Assembly: GCA_031276675.1 (NCBI GenBank)
Contig: JAISMO010000163.1
Coordinates: 1 to 64,000 of the forward strand
Direction of reading: 5' to 3'
Source: Tannerella sp.
GTDB lineage: Bacteria; Bacteroidota; Bacteroidia; Bacteroidales; Tannerellaceae
DNA: 64,000 nucleotides
The position numbers were made by a program, and so were the translations under genes. Every line of letters starts with the position of its first letter. Within the stretch, counting starts at the first letter, position 1. Shown here in pieces: positions 50,348 through 60,257 of the stretch. Under the pieces are notes generated by a model. The model saw only the letters and a program-made list of their open reading frames with translations. It had not been told where the DNA came from and made no database searches.

Positions 50348-52493
50348 TCTTTTTCGCGATCAATGCCATTTCCTCTCTCAGCTGTTGAATCTTGCGCTCC
50401 GTCTCTTTCCGCAGGGTATTGCCTCCCCTGGAAGAGGTATTGAAAAATCCGATATTGTTTTCATACGTCTGCAATTCATTTTTCATGCGTTCGTAGGTTC
50501 GCATCAGTCTGTCGCGTTCGCTGTACGACTTTCCCTTTTCGTGTCCGCTTTCGGCAAAGGCCGGACGGTAGAGATGCTGCCGGCGGTCGGACTGGGTGAC
50601 GTTCAACCGTTCGTACTGCCCGTCCACGGCCGCCCGGAAAGCCTTGTAGAGACTGTCTTTTTCCTTGAAAGGCACGTGTCCGACCGTGTTCCATTCGGCT
50701 ATCAGCAGTTTCAGCTTGCTCAACGTTTCTTCTGCCGGCAAGTCCCGATCAATTTCGTTGATTTTTTTAATCAGCAACTGCTTGGTAGCAAGATTGGTCG
50801 ATTCTTCCGTCTTGTGCGAGTAGAACAGTTTGTTCTTTTGTTCAAAGAAATAATCGGAGGCTTCACTGAACTGTTTCCAGAGGCTGTCGGAATGTTTACG
50901 TGCAACGGGGCCGATTCTTTTCCATTCGTTCTGGAGTTCGATGATGGCTTTGGTGGCTTCTTTCCAGTCCGTACGGTGTTTCTGTTCTTCCATCCGGGCA
51001 ACCAGTTCCCGTTTAAGCTGGAAGTTTTTCTCAAATTCCTTCTTGACGGATTTGTAAAAGGCGCTCTTCTTTTCGAAATAACGGCTGCACGCCGTCCGGA
51101 AGCGTTCGTATATTTTGTTGTTCTGTTTCCTGGATGCAAAACCGAGGGAGTGCCATTTTTTCTGCAATTCAACGACTTCCCGGGTTTTCTTTTCCCAATC
51201 CCTGAATGTCTTCAGCGATTCACAGTCTATGTTTTCAACTGTTTCACAAATGGCCGTTTTCTGTATCAGGTTTTTTTCTTCATTGGCTTTCATCTTTTCG
51301 AAATGCGCATGATGATTCCTGTTGATCACGTTCGAAGCTTCCTTGAAACGCGCCCACAAAGATTCGCGAAATTCCCGCGCTACCGGCCCGATGTCACGCC
51401 ACTGCTGAAACAGTTTTTGCAGCTGATGATAGGCGGAGATGGCATCCGGTTCGCTCACCAGTTTTTCGGCTGCTTCGCAAAGCGCAGTCTTCAATTCCAT
51501 GTTTTTCTTGAAGTCATAGTCGCGGAACTGGTTGTTGATCTTGATCAGGTCGTAGAACCGTTCGCACTGGGCCTGATAGTTTCGCCATAATTCCCGCGCC
51601 TGTCCCTGCGGAACGGGATCGAGTTTTTTCCACTTTTGCTGGATGTCCTTAAACTCGTTGTATCGCTTGTGGAAATCATCCTGGCTTTCGACCAGCGCCT
51701 GCAGGCGGTCGATCAGCTGGAGTTTTTTCGCGCAGTTTCCTTCCTTGAGCTGTTCTTCCTGCTCCTGATACAATGCCTTTTTTTTCCTGTATTCGGAGAT
51801 CAATTCTTTTAACTGCGATGCCGTTTCGTCTTCCGGGGTTTTAAAATCGGCTTCATTGCCGCCGTTTTCAACAAAGACTCGCCTCAGTTCGTCCGTTTCC
51901 GCCTTGTCCAGCCGGTAATAAGCCTGCTTCAGTTCGTCCACCTGCTCGCGGGTAGTGTTTTCAGCATGGGCGACCCGTTCTTTCAGTTCGTCCAGGATTT
52001 CCCGCTTGTCGAGCATTCCGATGGCTCCTACTTCGATGGCTTCCTGCAACTCGCCGCAGTAATTGTCGGGCGTTGTCGGGAGTTCTTTCAGTTCGGGTTC
52101 TCCCGCCGCTTCCCGGCCGTCAGGCGCCTGCCATTCGGATTCACCGGCCGGTTCTTCTTCACTCTTGGGTTCGGCCGGTTCGGATTGGTCTGCCGGTTCG
52201 CCGTCAAATGCCAATGCGGCCGGCTGTTCCGGCAAGACATCCGCTGCTTCCCCAGACGGCTCTGCTGTCTCCGGCTCCGGCTCCGCATCCTCTTTGTTCG
52301 AAACGGCGTCGTCTGCTTTTGAAGCCATATCCGGCTGTTCAATCACTGTCTGTTGAGTACCTGTTTCTTCAACTTCTTCATTTGTTAATTCTTCCGGACG
52401 TATCTCTTCCGAAGGTTGAATTTTTTCCGACTGGATGACCGGTCTCGTTTCACCGCATCCATCCGCCTGTAGCATTGTTTCTTGCGTGTCCAT
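50319..52493 (-). CDS. DUF349 domain protein
   Basis: Repeated W-rich helical units (FKDIQQKWKKLDPVPQGQARELWRNYQAQCERFYD). Confidence 0.8.
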   Translation of the reverse strand: MDTQETMLQADGCGETRPVIQSEKIQPSEEIRPEELTNEEVEETGTQQTVIEQPDMASKADDAVSNKEDAEPEPETAEPSGEAADVLPEQPAALAFDGEPADQSEPAEPKSEEEPAGESEWQAPDGREAAGEPELKELPTTPDNYCGELQEAIEVGAIGMLDKREILDELKERVAHAENTTREQVDELKQAYYRLDKAETDELRRVFVENGGNEADFKTPEDETASQLKELISEYRKKKALYQEQEEQLKEGNCAKKLQLIDRLQALVESQDDFHKRYNEFKDIQQKWKKLDPVPQGQARELWRNYQAQCERFYDLIKINNQFRDYDFKKNMELKTALCEAAEKLVSEPDAISAYHQLQKLFQQWRDIGPVAREFRESLWARFKEASNVINRNHHAHFEKMKANEEKNLIQKTAICETVENIDCESLKTFRDWEKKTREVVELQKKWHSLGFASRKQNNKIYERFRTACSRYFEKKSAFYKSVKKEFEKNFQLKRELVARMEEQKHRTDWKEATKAIIELQNEWKRIGPVARKHSDSLWKQFSEASDYFFEQKNKLFYSHKTEESTNLATKQLLIKKINEIDRDLPAEETLSKLKLLIAEWNTVGHVPFKEKDSLYKAFRAAVDGQYERLNVTQSDRRQHLYRPAFAESGHEKGKSYSERDRLMRTYERMKNELQTYENNIGFFNTSSRGGNTLRKETERKIQQLREEMALIAKKIDAMDENIE

Positions 52494-52872
52494 CTTTCAA
52501 TCAATCACATTAACCGGAGGCACTGTTTCCTCACGACGGGGCAAAGTAAACACTTTTTTTTGGATTTGCTAAATTTTTCACTGGAAAAAAATACGGATTT
52601 CCGGTTTTTTAAAAAAAACAGGTGATTATCAGGAAGATCGGATCGTCTAAAAAAGGGGATATGCAGGGCGGGTTTCCGTAAAGAAGCAAAAACCGACGGG
52701 CGGCGATGGCGGCAATTGCCGGCATCGTCCTGCTTCCTGCATCATGCCGTGCATCCGGCTGTCAAACCTTAGCCGGCGGAGGCTGTCGCATGTCCCTTTT
52801 CAACCGCATTTGCCGCTGAAACAGGTTTCCGGCAAGCGTCAAAATGGCACAGCAATATAAATCGAAAAAATC

Positions 52873-52998
52873 CGGGTGGTTACTCTGAAAATTCGGGTAA
52901 TTACCCGGAAATTCGGAGTAATTACCCGGAAACCTGGAGTAATTACCCGGAAACTTCGGGTAGTTACTCGAAAATTTGGAGTAATTACTCCGAAAGGG
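52873..52998. repeat. Palindromic tandem array E, period 21 bp, 6 units, cores CGGGTAATTACCCG and GGAGTAATTACTCC
   Basis: cgggtggttactctgaaaatt / cgggtaattacccggaaattc / ggagtaattacccggaaacct / ggagtaattacccggaaactt / cgggtagttactcgaaaattt / ggagtaattactccgaaaggg. Confidence 0.92.
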
Positions 52999-53026
52999 CG
53001 TGCGGATAGTTGAACTGTGCCGGGTC

Positions 53027-53518
53027 TTATTTCAGCCGGTTGACGCGGGCGACTTTCGTCAGGTCTACGCTGACCATGCTTCCCAGTGCTTCGATGTAGA
53101 GTATCAGGTATTTTTTCCTGATCTTCTTTATCTTTCCGGAAACGTGCTTGAACGAGCCGGTGAGAATCTCGACTTCTTCGCCTTCGCAGAGGGGGTGTTC
53201 GGCGGCCTGCTCCAGGAATTGCCGGATGGCGTCGATTTCTCGGGGAGGGATGATGGCCGGCTTTCCGCAGTAATAGACAATGCGCATCACTCCATAGACC
53301 GCCCGCAGGATCAGTTGCAGCTCCGCTTCGCGGCAGTGTACGAAAATATAGGAGGGAAAGAGCGGTTTGTCAATGATTTTTATCCGGTCCGACCATACGC
53401 GGGGTGAGCGGTGCAGGGGCAGATAGGTTTCCTTGCCCATTTCTTCCAGGCGCTCTTTTATTTTCTTTTCCGCCCGGGGGAAGGTGTATAGGGCATACCA
53501 GTTTGTTTCGTGCATCAA
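53027..53518 (-). CDS. UpxY-family NusG-like transcription antiterminator
   Basis: NWYALYTFPRAEKKIKERLEEMGKETYLPLHR; GEEVEILTGSFKHVSGKIKKIRKKYLILYIEALGSMVSVDL. Confidence 0.85.
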   Translation of the reverse strand: MMHETNWYALYTFPRAEKKIKERLEEMGKETYLPLHRSPRVWSDRIKIIDKPLFPSYIFVHCREAELQLILRAVYGVMRIVYYCGKPAIIPPREIDAIRQFLEQAAEHPLCEGEEVEILTGSFKHVSGKIKKIRKKYLILYIEALGSMVSVDLTKVARVNRLK

Positions 53519-53537
53519 AAGGGCTGTTTACGGTTGT

Positions 53538-55022
53538 TTATTTCTCAAAGGCTGAGAGATAATAATAGGTTTCGTAGGAGGGTCGGCTTTCTATCCGGTA
53601 CCGGTTGGAGGCGGTTACGCAAAACAGGTAGCCTTTTTCGGTGTCGATGTTTACCGGCAGACAAATTTCCCGGCCGCGGATGCCGGTTGCCAGGATGGAG
53701 CGTGCCTGATCGGTGTCGAGTGTGTCGGCCAGCGAATAGTATACCGTATAGGTATTTTCGCCCGGAGGGGATGCGTCTTCCCAGGCGAGGCGCAGGTAAT
53801 CGTCTTCGCGCGTGACGGTCATTTCCGGGGGCGCTTCCGGCGGCAGGGTATCGGCCAGCCAGGTCAGGGGCGGAAGTTGCGCCGGAAAGCGGAAGAGGTG
53901 ATTTTTCAATTCACGGTAGAGTCCCTTTTCGTCTCCGGTCACGAATCTGGCGCGGAAAAAGGCGCAACCGTCTCCGCCCTGCCTGCGCACATAATTGATC
54001 TGGTCGACCATTTCCGCGAGGCTCCAGTCGCCTTCTTCGCGGTTCAGGCGGTAGGCTCCCAGACCGGCTACCATGTTTCGCTGCTCGACCTGTTCGAGCC
54101 AGATGTTTACGAAGGGATAAAAATCGTTTTCCCGGTAATACATCATGGGCACAATCATGTCCTGTTTGCCTGCCTGCAGCCATGCTTTGGGGTCCTGGTA
54201 GACGTCGTCGAAGGCGGTCCATCCTGCGTCCGGCATCTGCATGTCCCGGCGGTATTTGCCCAGCGGAGAACTGCTTACCTGTACCCAGGGTTTGGTTTGT
54301 CTTACCCAGTCATAGACGCGCTCCATCAGCCGGTTGATATTCCCGCGCCGCCAGTCTGCCAGGTTTTTGCCGTCTCCGTAGAGTGCAAAGGTTTGCCGGT
54401 CGGGAAAGAACTGCGCGTTCTCCGGATAGCGGACGTAATCGAACTGGATGCCGTCTACGTCGTAGTGTTCGACAATTTCCCCGACCAGGGCCAGGATGTA
54501 ATCGCACGTTCCGGGACGCCCGGGGTCCATATACCAGTTGCCGTTGTGTTGCAGGCAAAGTTCGGGATGCTTCCTTACGACGGACTGCGCGCCCTGTTCC
54601 CTGACTACCTTGGGGGAACCTACCGGAAAGGTGACCAGAAAGGCATGACATTCCAGCCCGCGCCTGTGGCATTCGTCAATCACGAAGGCCAGCGGGTCGT
54701 ATCCCGGCAACACGCCGTATTGGCCCGAAAAGACGTTGGATGCCGGTTCGATGGCGGAATGATAGATTACATCGCCGCGCAATCGTGTCTGCACGAATAC
54801 CGTGTTGAAATTGGCCGCCTTCAGACGGTCGAGCAACAGGCACAGTTCTTCCTGCTGACGGATGCGTCCGGCTTCATCGGTTGCCGGCCGGGTTGGCCAG
54901 TCCAGTCCGTATATAGTGGTCAGCCAGACAGCCCGTATTTCGCGTTTCGGCATGTCGGCGCCGGTCGCATACACTGCGCCCGCCAGCCAGAGTCCCGTGA
55001 TGATTTTCCCGAAAACGTTCAT
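53538..55022 (-). CDS. Family 10-like glycosyl hydrolase (GHL10/YngK-like)
   Basis: REIRAVWLTTIYGLDWPTRPATD; VDGIQFDYVRYPE. Confidence 0.82.
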   Translation of the reverse strand: MNVFGKIITGLWLAGAVYATGADMPKREIRAVWLTTIYGLDWPTRPATDEAGRIRQQEELCLLLDRLKAANFNTVFVQTRLRGDVIYHSAIEPASNVFSGQYGVLPGYDPLAFVIDECHRRGLECHAFLVTFPVGSPKVVREQGAQSVVRKHPELCLQHNGNWYMDPGRPGTCDYILALVGEIVEHYDVDGIQFDYVRYPENAQFFPDRQTFALYGDGKNLADWRRGNINRLMERVYDWVRQTKPWVQVSSSPLGKYRRDMQMPDAGWTAFDDVYQDPKAWLQAGKQDMIVPMMYYRENDFYPFVNIWLEQVEQRNMVAGLGAYRLNREEGDWSLAEMVDQINYVRRQGGDGCAFFRARFVTGDEKGLYRELKNHLFRFPAQLPPLTWLADTLPPEAPPEMTVTREDDYLRLAWEDASPPGENTYTVYYSLADTLDTDQARSILATGIRGREICLPVNIDTEKGYLFCVTASNRYRIESRPSYETYYYLSAFEK

Positions 55023-55795
55023 TTGCTGTCATAAGTTGTTGTTATCCACTTCAAGGCGTCGTTCGGGATGTCGGTAGTGATAAAGTCCGCGCCGGCGTCA
55101 GTCATCTCGCCCATGAGCGCCGTATCGTTTACCGTCCATACATTGATTCCCAGACCCAGTACCCTGGCTTCCTTAAACCATTGCGGATTTCTGCGCATCA
55201 CGTCATAGTGATAGTCCAGTCCCGCAAATCCCAGTTCTTTCAGTTCCTTCGGCGACAGCTCGCCGTTCAGGTAATATACATCCGCTTCCGGGGCCAGGCG
55301 GATCAGTTCTTTGCCCGCATCCAGATTGAAGGTGATGAAGTCTGTTCGCGGCAACAGTTTCTTTTCCTTTACCAGTTCGACCGAAAGGCGCGCCGCTTCC
55401 CGGTTTCGTTCGGGCGTTGCATGAGGTTTCAACTCAAAAACCAGCCGTAGCTGCGTGCGCCGCGCCGCTTCCATGTATTCGCGCGCTGTCGGAATTTTCT
55501 CGCCGTTCGAAAGGGTCAGGTCTTTGATGGCGGCATAGGAGCCTTTTTGTATTTCAACTCCTTCAATGTCGTTGTCATGATGTACCACCAGTATGTCGTC
55601 GGCCGTGAGGTGCACGTCGAACTCCGCCGCGTAAGCATGGATTTCGTCGGCCCGTATCAGCGCCGCAATTGAATTTTGCGCCGAACCGCGCGACTGCCAG
55701 TAGCCGCGGTGCGCAATTACCAGGGGCTTGTCCTGCGCTGCCAGAGGCATGGCCGCCAGGGCTGCCCATATGGCGCATACATATCTTTTTTTCAT
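55019..55795 (-). CDS. Glycerophosphodiester phosphodiesterase family protein
   Basis: VIAHRGYWQSRGSAQNSIAAL; AAEFDVHLTADDILVVHHD. Confidence 0.88.
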   Translation of the reverse strand: MKKRYVCAIWAALAAMPLAAQDKPLVIAHRGYWQSRGSAQNSIAALIRADEIHAYAAEFDVHLTADDILVVHHDNDIEGVEIQKGSYAAIKDLTLSNGEKIPTAREYMEAARRTQLRLVFELKPHATPERNREAARLSVELVKEKKLLPRTDFITFNLDAGKELIRLAPEADVYYLNGELSPKELKELGFAGLDYHYDVMRRNPQWFKEARVLGLGINVWTVNDTALMGEMTDAGADFITTDIPNDALKWITTTYDSK

Positions 55796-55819
55796 TTTGT
55801 TTCCGGTTATGTCTGCAAA

Positions 55820-56764
55820 TTATTTTCCTTTCTCCTTCAGGTAGCGTTCCGCTTCGATGGCCGCCCTGCAGCCGCTGGCCGCCGCCGTAACCGCCTGTCG
55901 GTAGACCGGATCGGCCACGTCGCCGGCGGCAAACACACCCGGCAATTTTGTACAGGGCGTGCCCGGACGGGTGAGGATATAGCCGTTCTCATCCGTTTCG
56001 AGCCAGGGCCTGAAGAGGCCGGACTCAGGCGTGTGGCCGATGGCGAGGAAGAAGCCGTCGATGGCAATATCCACCTTTTCTTCGTCCGGTTCGCCTCTGC
56101 GTTTTACCAGATGGGCGCCCTGAATGCCGTTCTCGCCAAACAGTCCGACGGTGTTGTGTTCAAACAGGATTCGGATGTTCGGCGTTTGCAACACGCGCTC
56201 CTGCATCACTTTCGATGCGCGCAGGAAGGGTTTGCGCACAATCAGAAAGACCTGCGCGGCCAGCCCGGAGAGATAGAGCGCATCCTCGCAGGCGGTGTCG
56301 CCTCCGCCAACGACGGCCACGTTTTTTTTACGGTAGAAAAAACCGTCGCACGTGGCGCAGGCCGAGACGCCCATCCCGGCGTATTTCTGTTCGTCGGGCA
56401 GGCCGAGGTATTTTGCCGATGCGCCGGTGGCGATAATCAATGCATCCGTTTCAATCACCTGCTGCCCGTCAACCGTTATTTTGCAGGGCGCGGCCGACAA
56501 ATCCGCTTCCGTGACAATGCCGGTGCGGACATCCGTCCCGAAGCGCAGGGCCTGCCGCTTCATGTCGTCCATCATATCCATTCCGGAAATGCCCTGCGGA
56601 TAGCCGGGGAAATTCTCTACATCTGTGGTGCCCGTCAACTGTCCGCCCGGTTGAATGCCTTCGTACAGCACAGGGGAGATGCCGGCGCGCGAGGCATAAA
56701 TAGCCGCCGTATAGCCGGCCGGCCCCGATCCGATAATCAAACATCGTACTTTTTCCATATTCAT
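55820..56764 (-). CDS. trxB: Thioredoxin-disulfide reductase
   Basis: LIIGSGPAGYTAAIYASRAG; SACATCDGFFYRKKNVAVVGGGDTA. Confidence 0.93.
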   Translation of the reverse strand: MNMEKVRCLIIGSGPAGYTAAIYASRAGISPVLYEGIQPGGQLTGTTDVENFPGYPQGISGMDMMDDMKRQALRFGTDVRTGIVTEADLSAAPCKITVDGQQVIETDALIIATGASAKYLGLPDEQKYAGMGVSACATCDGFFYRKKNVAVVGGGDTACEDALYLSGLAAQVFLIVRKPFLRASKVMQERVLQTPNIRILFEHNTVGLFGENGIQGAHLVKRRGEPDEEKVDIAIDGFFLAIGHTPESGLFRPWLETDENGYILTRPGTPCTKLPGVFAAGDVADPVYRQAVTAAASGCRAAIEAERYLKEKGK

Positions 56765-56852
56765 ATCTTTTCAAAAAATCAATTATTCAACCATGCAAGG
56801 GCGCTTCACCCTTTCTTGTATCTGTTATCCGTCCTTCTCTCTTCACCTTCCG

Positions 56853-57500
56853 TTACCTCAAATCCACGATTTCCACATCCGGATAGTCGGCCGAAGGAAA
56901 GGTAAACAGGTCGTCCGACAGGTCAAGGCCCGTCTGTATCCGGCTAATCCGGATCACGTTTTGAAATTTGTTTCTCATCGTCACGGTCATCCTTACCGGC
57001 AAGGAGGTTGCCCGGTCAAGCTGCAACTCGACCGTTTCCACCTCCTGACGGCCTTTGGCTGTCAGCGAGACGTCGTCGGCCATTTTCCCGTCGCCGGTGG
57101 TGCTTTCGCCGATCCGGGACGGCTTGAAGTCTTTTTTATAGCTGCGCAGCAACATCATCGGGTTGGTGTATTGCAGTTCTTCGCCTGAGGGACGGGTGAG
57201 GTTTACTTCTTTCGTGCGCACCACACAGGTCCACTGCGTCGAGCCGTCATACCACGTATGCACATCGGGCGTGATCAGCACGAACTTGTCGCCCTTCATC
57301 CGAATGGAGCCTTCAAAACTTTCCCCGGTTTGCTGACTTTCATCGCGAAGGGTCACGGAAAACTGCGCTGAAATTCCTCCGGATTGCACGCAGGCGGCTG
57401 CGGCTTTCTCCAGCAGCGCCTCTGCTTTCTGAGCCGAAGCGAGGCCCGTTGCCGCCAGGCAGCAACATACGATTGACAGGCATGTTTGTTTCATTATCAT
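56853..57500 (-). CDS. LolA-like outer-membrane lipoprotein carrier
   Basis: SAQFSVTLRDESQQTGESFEGSIRMKGDKFVLITPDVHTWYDGSTQW. Confidence 0.75.
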   Translation of the reverse strand: MIMKQTCLSIVCCCLAATGLASAQKAEALLEKAAAACVQSGGISAQFSVTLRDESQQTGESFEGSIRMKGDKFVLITPDVHTWYDGSTQWTCVVRTKEVNLTRPSGEELQYTNPMMLLRSYKKDFKPSRIGESTTGDGKMADDVSLTAKGRQEVETVELQLDRATSLPVRMTVTMRNKFQNVIRISRIQTGLDLSDDLFTFPSADYPDVEIVDLR

Positions 57501-57506
57501 TTCATT

Positions 57507-59990
57507 TTAATGTCGGTTTTTCTTTAACAGCAGGTCCAGCGTATATTCGTCCGGGATCAGCACCTGCCGTGCCTTGCTGCCGTCGGCCGGGCCAACGATG
57601 CCGGCGCGTTCCTGCTGATCCATCAGGCGTCCGGCCCGGTTGTATCCGATGGAAAACTTGCGCTGAAGCATTGAGGTGGAAGCCTGCTGCTGAATGACGA
57701 TCAGGCGCGCCGCCTCTTCAAACAGCGGGTCGCGACCGGAGGCGTCGATTTCGTCCGCCTTCCGGTCGTCGCCTCCCGCGCCGTTTTCCGTCACGTATTC
57801 CGGCAGTTCGTAGGCGCTTATGTATCCCGGCTGCTGGCCGATGAACGACGCGATGTTTTCCACCTCCGGCGTGTCAACAAAGGCGCACTGCACGCGCGTC
57901 ATGTCGATGCTTCCGCCGGAGAAGAGCAGGTCGCCGCGCCCGATCAGTTTGTTGGCGCCCGGCTGGTCGAGAATCGTACGCGAATCGACCATCTGGGATA
58001 CGCGGAAGGCGATGCGGGTGGGGAAGTTGGCCTTGATGTTTCCGGTGATGATGCTGGTGGAGGGGCGCTGGGTGGCGATGATCATGTGGATGCCGATGGC
58101 TCTGGCCTTTTGCGCGATCCGTGCAATGGGCATTTCGATTTCCTTGCCTGCCTGCATGATCAGGTCGCCAAATTCGTCGATGACCACTACGATGTAGGGC
58201 ATGTAGCGGTGTCCCTTTTCGGGATTCAGGCGGCGGTTGATGAACTTTTCGTTGTATTCCTTAATGTTGCGCACGTGGGCTTTGGTCAGCAGTTCGTAGC
58301 GGTCGTCCATCTCTTTGCAGAGCGAGTTAAGAGTGTTGATCACCCGGGTGCAGTCGGTGATGATGGCTTTTTCTTCGTCCGGCAGTTTGGCCAGGTAGTG
58401 ACGTTCGATTTTGCTGTAGATACTGAATTCGACCATCTTGGGGTCGATGAGCACCAGTTTCATTTCCGTCGGATGCTTCTTGTAGAGCAGCGAGGTAATG
58501 ATGGCGTTCAGGCCTACCGACTTGCCCTGTCCCGTAGCGCCGGCCATCAGCAGGTGAGGCGCCTTGCAGAGGTCGAACATGAAAACGTCGTTCGTAATGG
58601 TGCGTCCCAGCGCGACGGGCAGGTCGAATTTGCTTTCGTTGAACTTACGCGAGGCCAGCAGCGGATGCATGGATACAATCTGCGCCTCCCTGTTGGGCAC
58701 TTCGATTCCGATGGTGCCCTTGCCGGGTATGGGGGCAATGATGCGAATCCCCAGGGCCGAAAGCCGCAGGGCTATATCGTCTTCCAGATTTCTGATTTTC
58801 CGGATGGGTACCCCGACGGCCGGCACGACTTCATAGAGCGTCAGGGTCGGCCCCACGGTTGCGTTGATGGATACGATGTGGATGCCAAATTCTTCCAGCG
58901 TCTGCTTGATGCGTTTCTTGTTTTCGTTCTGCTCGTCGGTATTGAAGACCTGCGTCTGCTGGTCATATATTTTCAGCAGTTCCAGTTTCGGGAAATGATA
59001 GTTTGACAGTTCCAGACGCGGATTGTATTCGCCCAGCGACGATTCGTCATACGGATCGCCGTCGTCGTCTGCCGGCGAGGGATGCGGGTGGAGGAACGGG
59101 CGGGCGTCGCCGGGCGGCTCCTCATACGGTTCTCCGTCGCCGGCAGGTACGGTGACGGCAAACAGAATCCCGTCGTCCGCAGCGGCCGCGGCGCCGGTCG
59201 ATCCTGCCGCCCGCGCCGGCGGAGTTCCTTTGATTATTTCTTCCTCTTCCTCTTCTTCTTCCTCCTCCCCGTCGTCGTCTTCTTCTTCCGTTTCCTCCGT
59301 TTCCGGTTCGGTGAATCTGCGTGTTTTCGGCTGCGGCCGGTCCCTCCGCCCGCGTTCAAGCCAAACCAGCGAAAAGAGGTTCTGCAGGGCGGGGATGACT
59401 TTCGCGCTCAGACTGATGGCGATGATCAGCAAACCGACGGCTAACAGGAGAACCACACCCGGTTTGCCGATGTTCCTGACCAGCATTTCCGAGAGATAAA
59501 ATCCCTGCCGCCCGCCCAGGAACAGGAAGGAGTCTTCATAATTCTTCATAAAGACAAAGGACAGAAACAGGGAACTCCACAGCAGCATGGCCGTGGAGAG
59601 CAGGAAACGCCTGAGCAGGGAAATCCGGCCGATATTCATCCACTTCACCCCCAGCGAACCCAGGTAAAACAGCATGAAAAAGGAGGGGATGCCGAACCAG
59701 CGATTCATCAGCAGATCGGCTATCCAGGCGCCGCGGATGCCGCCCCAGTTACTTACCGGCCGGCTGCCGGTGAGCAACTCCCGGATCGGGATGTTTTCTA
59801 TCGCGCTCTGGTCGGCGCCGCCCGTAAAGAAAAACGACAGTGATACAATCCCCATGTAGATGACCAGTGCACAGAGAATCAAACCTGTTAAAAAACGCAC
59901 GCGCTCATTCGTAAAGAACGGATCTATCCATTCCCGCAGGGTTCCCATACCCTTTCCGGCACGTTTCTTTTTCGTTGATTTCTTGACCAT
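57507..59990 (-). CDS. ftsK: DNA translocase FtsK/SpoIIIE
   Basis: MAGATGQGKSVGLNAIITSLL; IVVVIDEFGDLIM; IIATQRPSTSIITG; start MVKKSTKKK at 59990. Confidence 0.94.
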   Translation of the reverse strand: MVKKSTKKKRAGKGMGTLREWIDPFFTNERVRFLTGLILCALVIYMGIVSLSFFFTGGADQSAIENIPIRELLTGSRPVSNWGGIRGAWIADLLMNRWFGIPSFFMLFYLGSLGVKWMNIGRISLLRRFLLSTAMLLWSSLFLSFVFMKNYEDSFLFLGGRQGFYLSEMLVRNIGKPGVVLLLAVGLLIIAISLSAKVIPALQNLFSLVWLERGRRDRPQPKTRRFTEPETEETEEEDDDGEEEEEEEEEEIIKGTPPARAAGSTGAAAAADDGILFAVTVPAGDGEPYEEPPGDARPFLHPHPSPADDDGDPYDESSLGEYNPRLELSNYHFPKLELLKIYDQQTQVFNTDEQNENKKRIKQTLEEFGIHIVSINATVGPTLTLYEVVPAVGVPIRKIRNLEDDIALRLSALGIRIIAPIPGKGTIGIEVPNREAQIVSMHPLLASRKFNESKFDLPVALGRTITNDVFMFDLCKAPHLLMAGATGQGKSVGLNAIITSLLYKKHPTEMKLVLIDPKMVEFSIYSKIERHYLAKLPDEEKAIITDCTRVINTLNSLCKEMDDRYELLTKAHVRNIKEYNEKFINRRLNPEKGHRYMPYIVVVIDEFGDLIMQAGKEIEMPIARIAQKARAIGIHMIIATQRPSTSIITGNIKANFPTRIAFRVSQMVDSRTILDQPGANKLIGRGDLLFSGGSIDMTRVQCAFVDTPEVENIASFIGQQPGYISAYELPEYVTENGAGGDDRKADEIDASGRDPLFEEAARLIVIQQQASTSMLQRKFSIGYNRAGRLMDQQERAGIVGPADGSKARQVLIPDEYTLDLLLKKNRH

Positions 59991-60021
59991 ATCTGTTTTT
60001 TTCGGAACTTCAAACTGTGTG

Positions 60022-60052
60022 CAAAGGTAAAGATTATAATCCGATAAATCAA
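60022..60052 (-). promoter_or_regulatory. Putative Bacteroidetes-type promoter of ftsK
   Basis: Minus strand TTG-N20-TACCTTTG. Confidence 0.5.
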
Positions 60053-60257
60053 TAAACAAGGATGCCGGGGCGCCGTTCAACCGGCGGCTCTCACGGTGCA
60101 TCTCCGCCGGGCGGTTTCCACAATTCCGTGCGCCATGTCCGCAAGACGGCATCTCCCCTTTACGTCATTCGTTTTTCCTTTGCCTGTGCTCTTTCGGGCT
60201 TTCTCTTCCGTTACCGCAAGCCGGATTCCGGGCATAAAGGCAGTCAAAAAAAACCGG

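Noticed and set aside
53877-56905. Plus-strand ORFs 53877..55034 and 55676..56905
   Set aside because: Shadows of the GHL10-like, GDPD and trxB genes.
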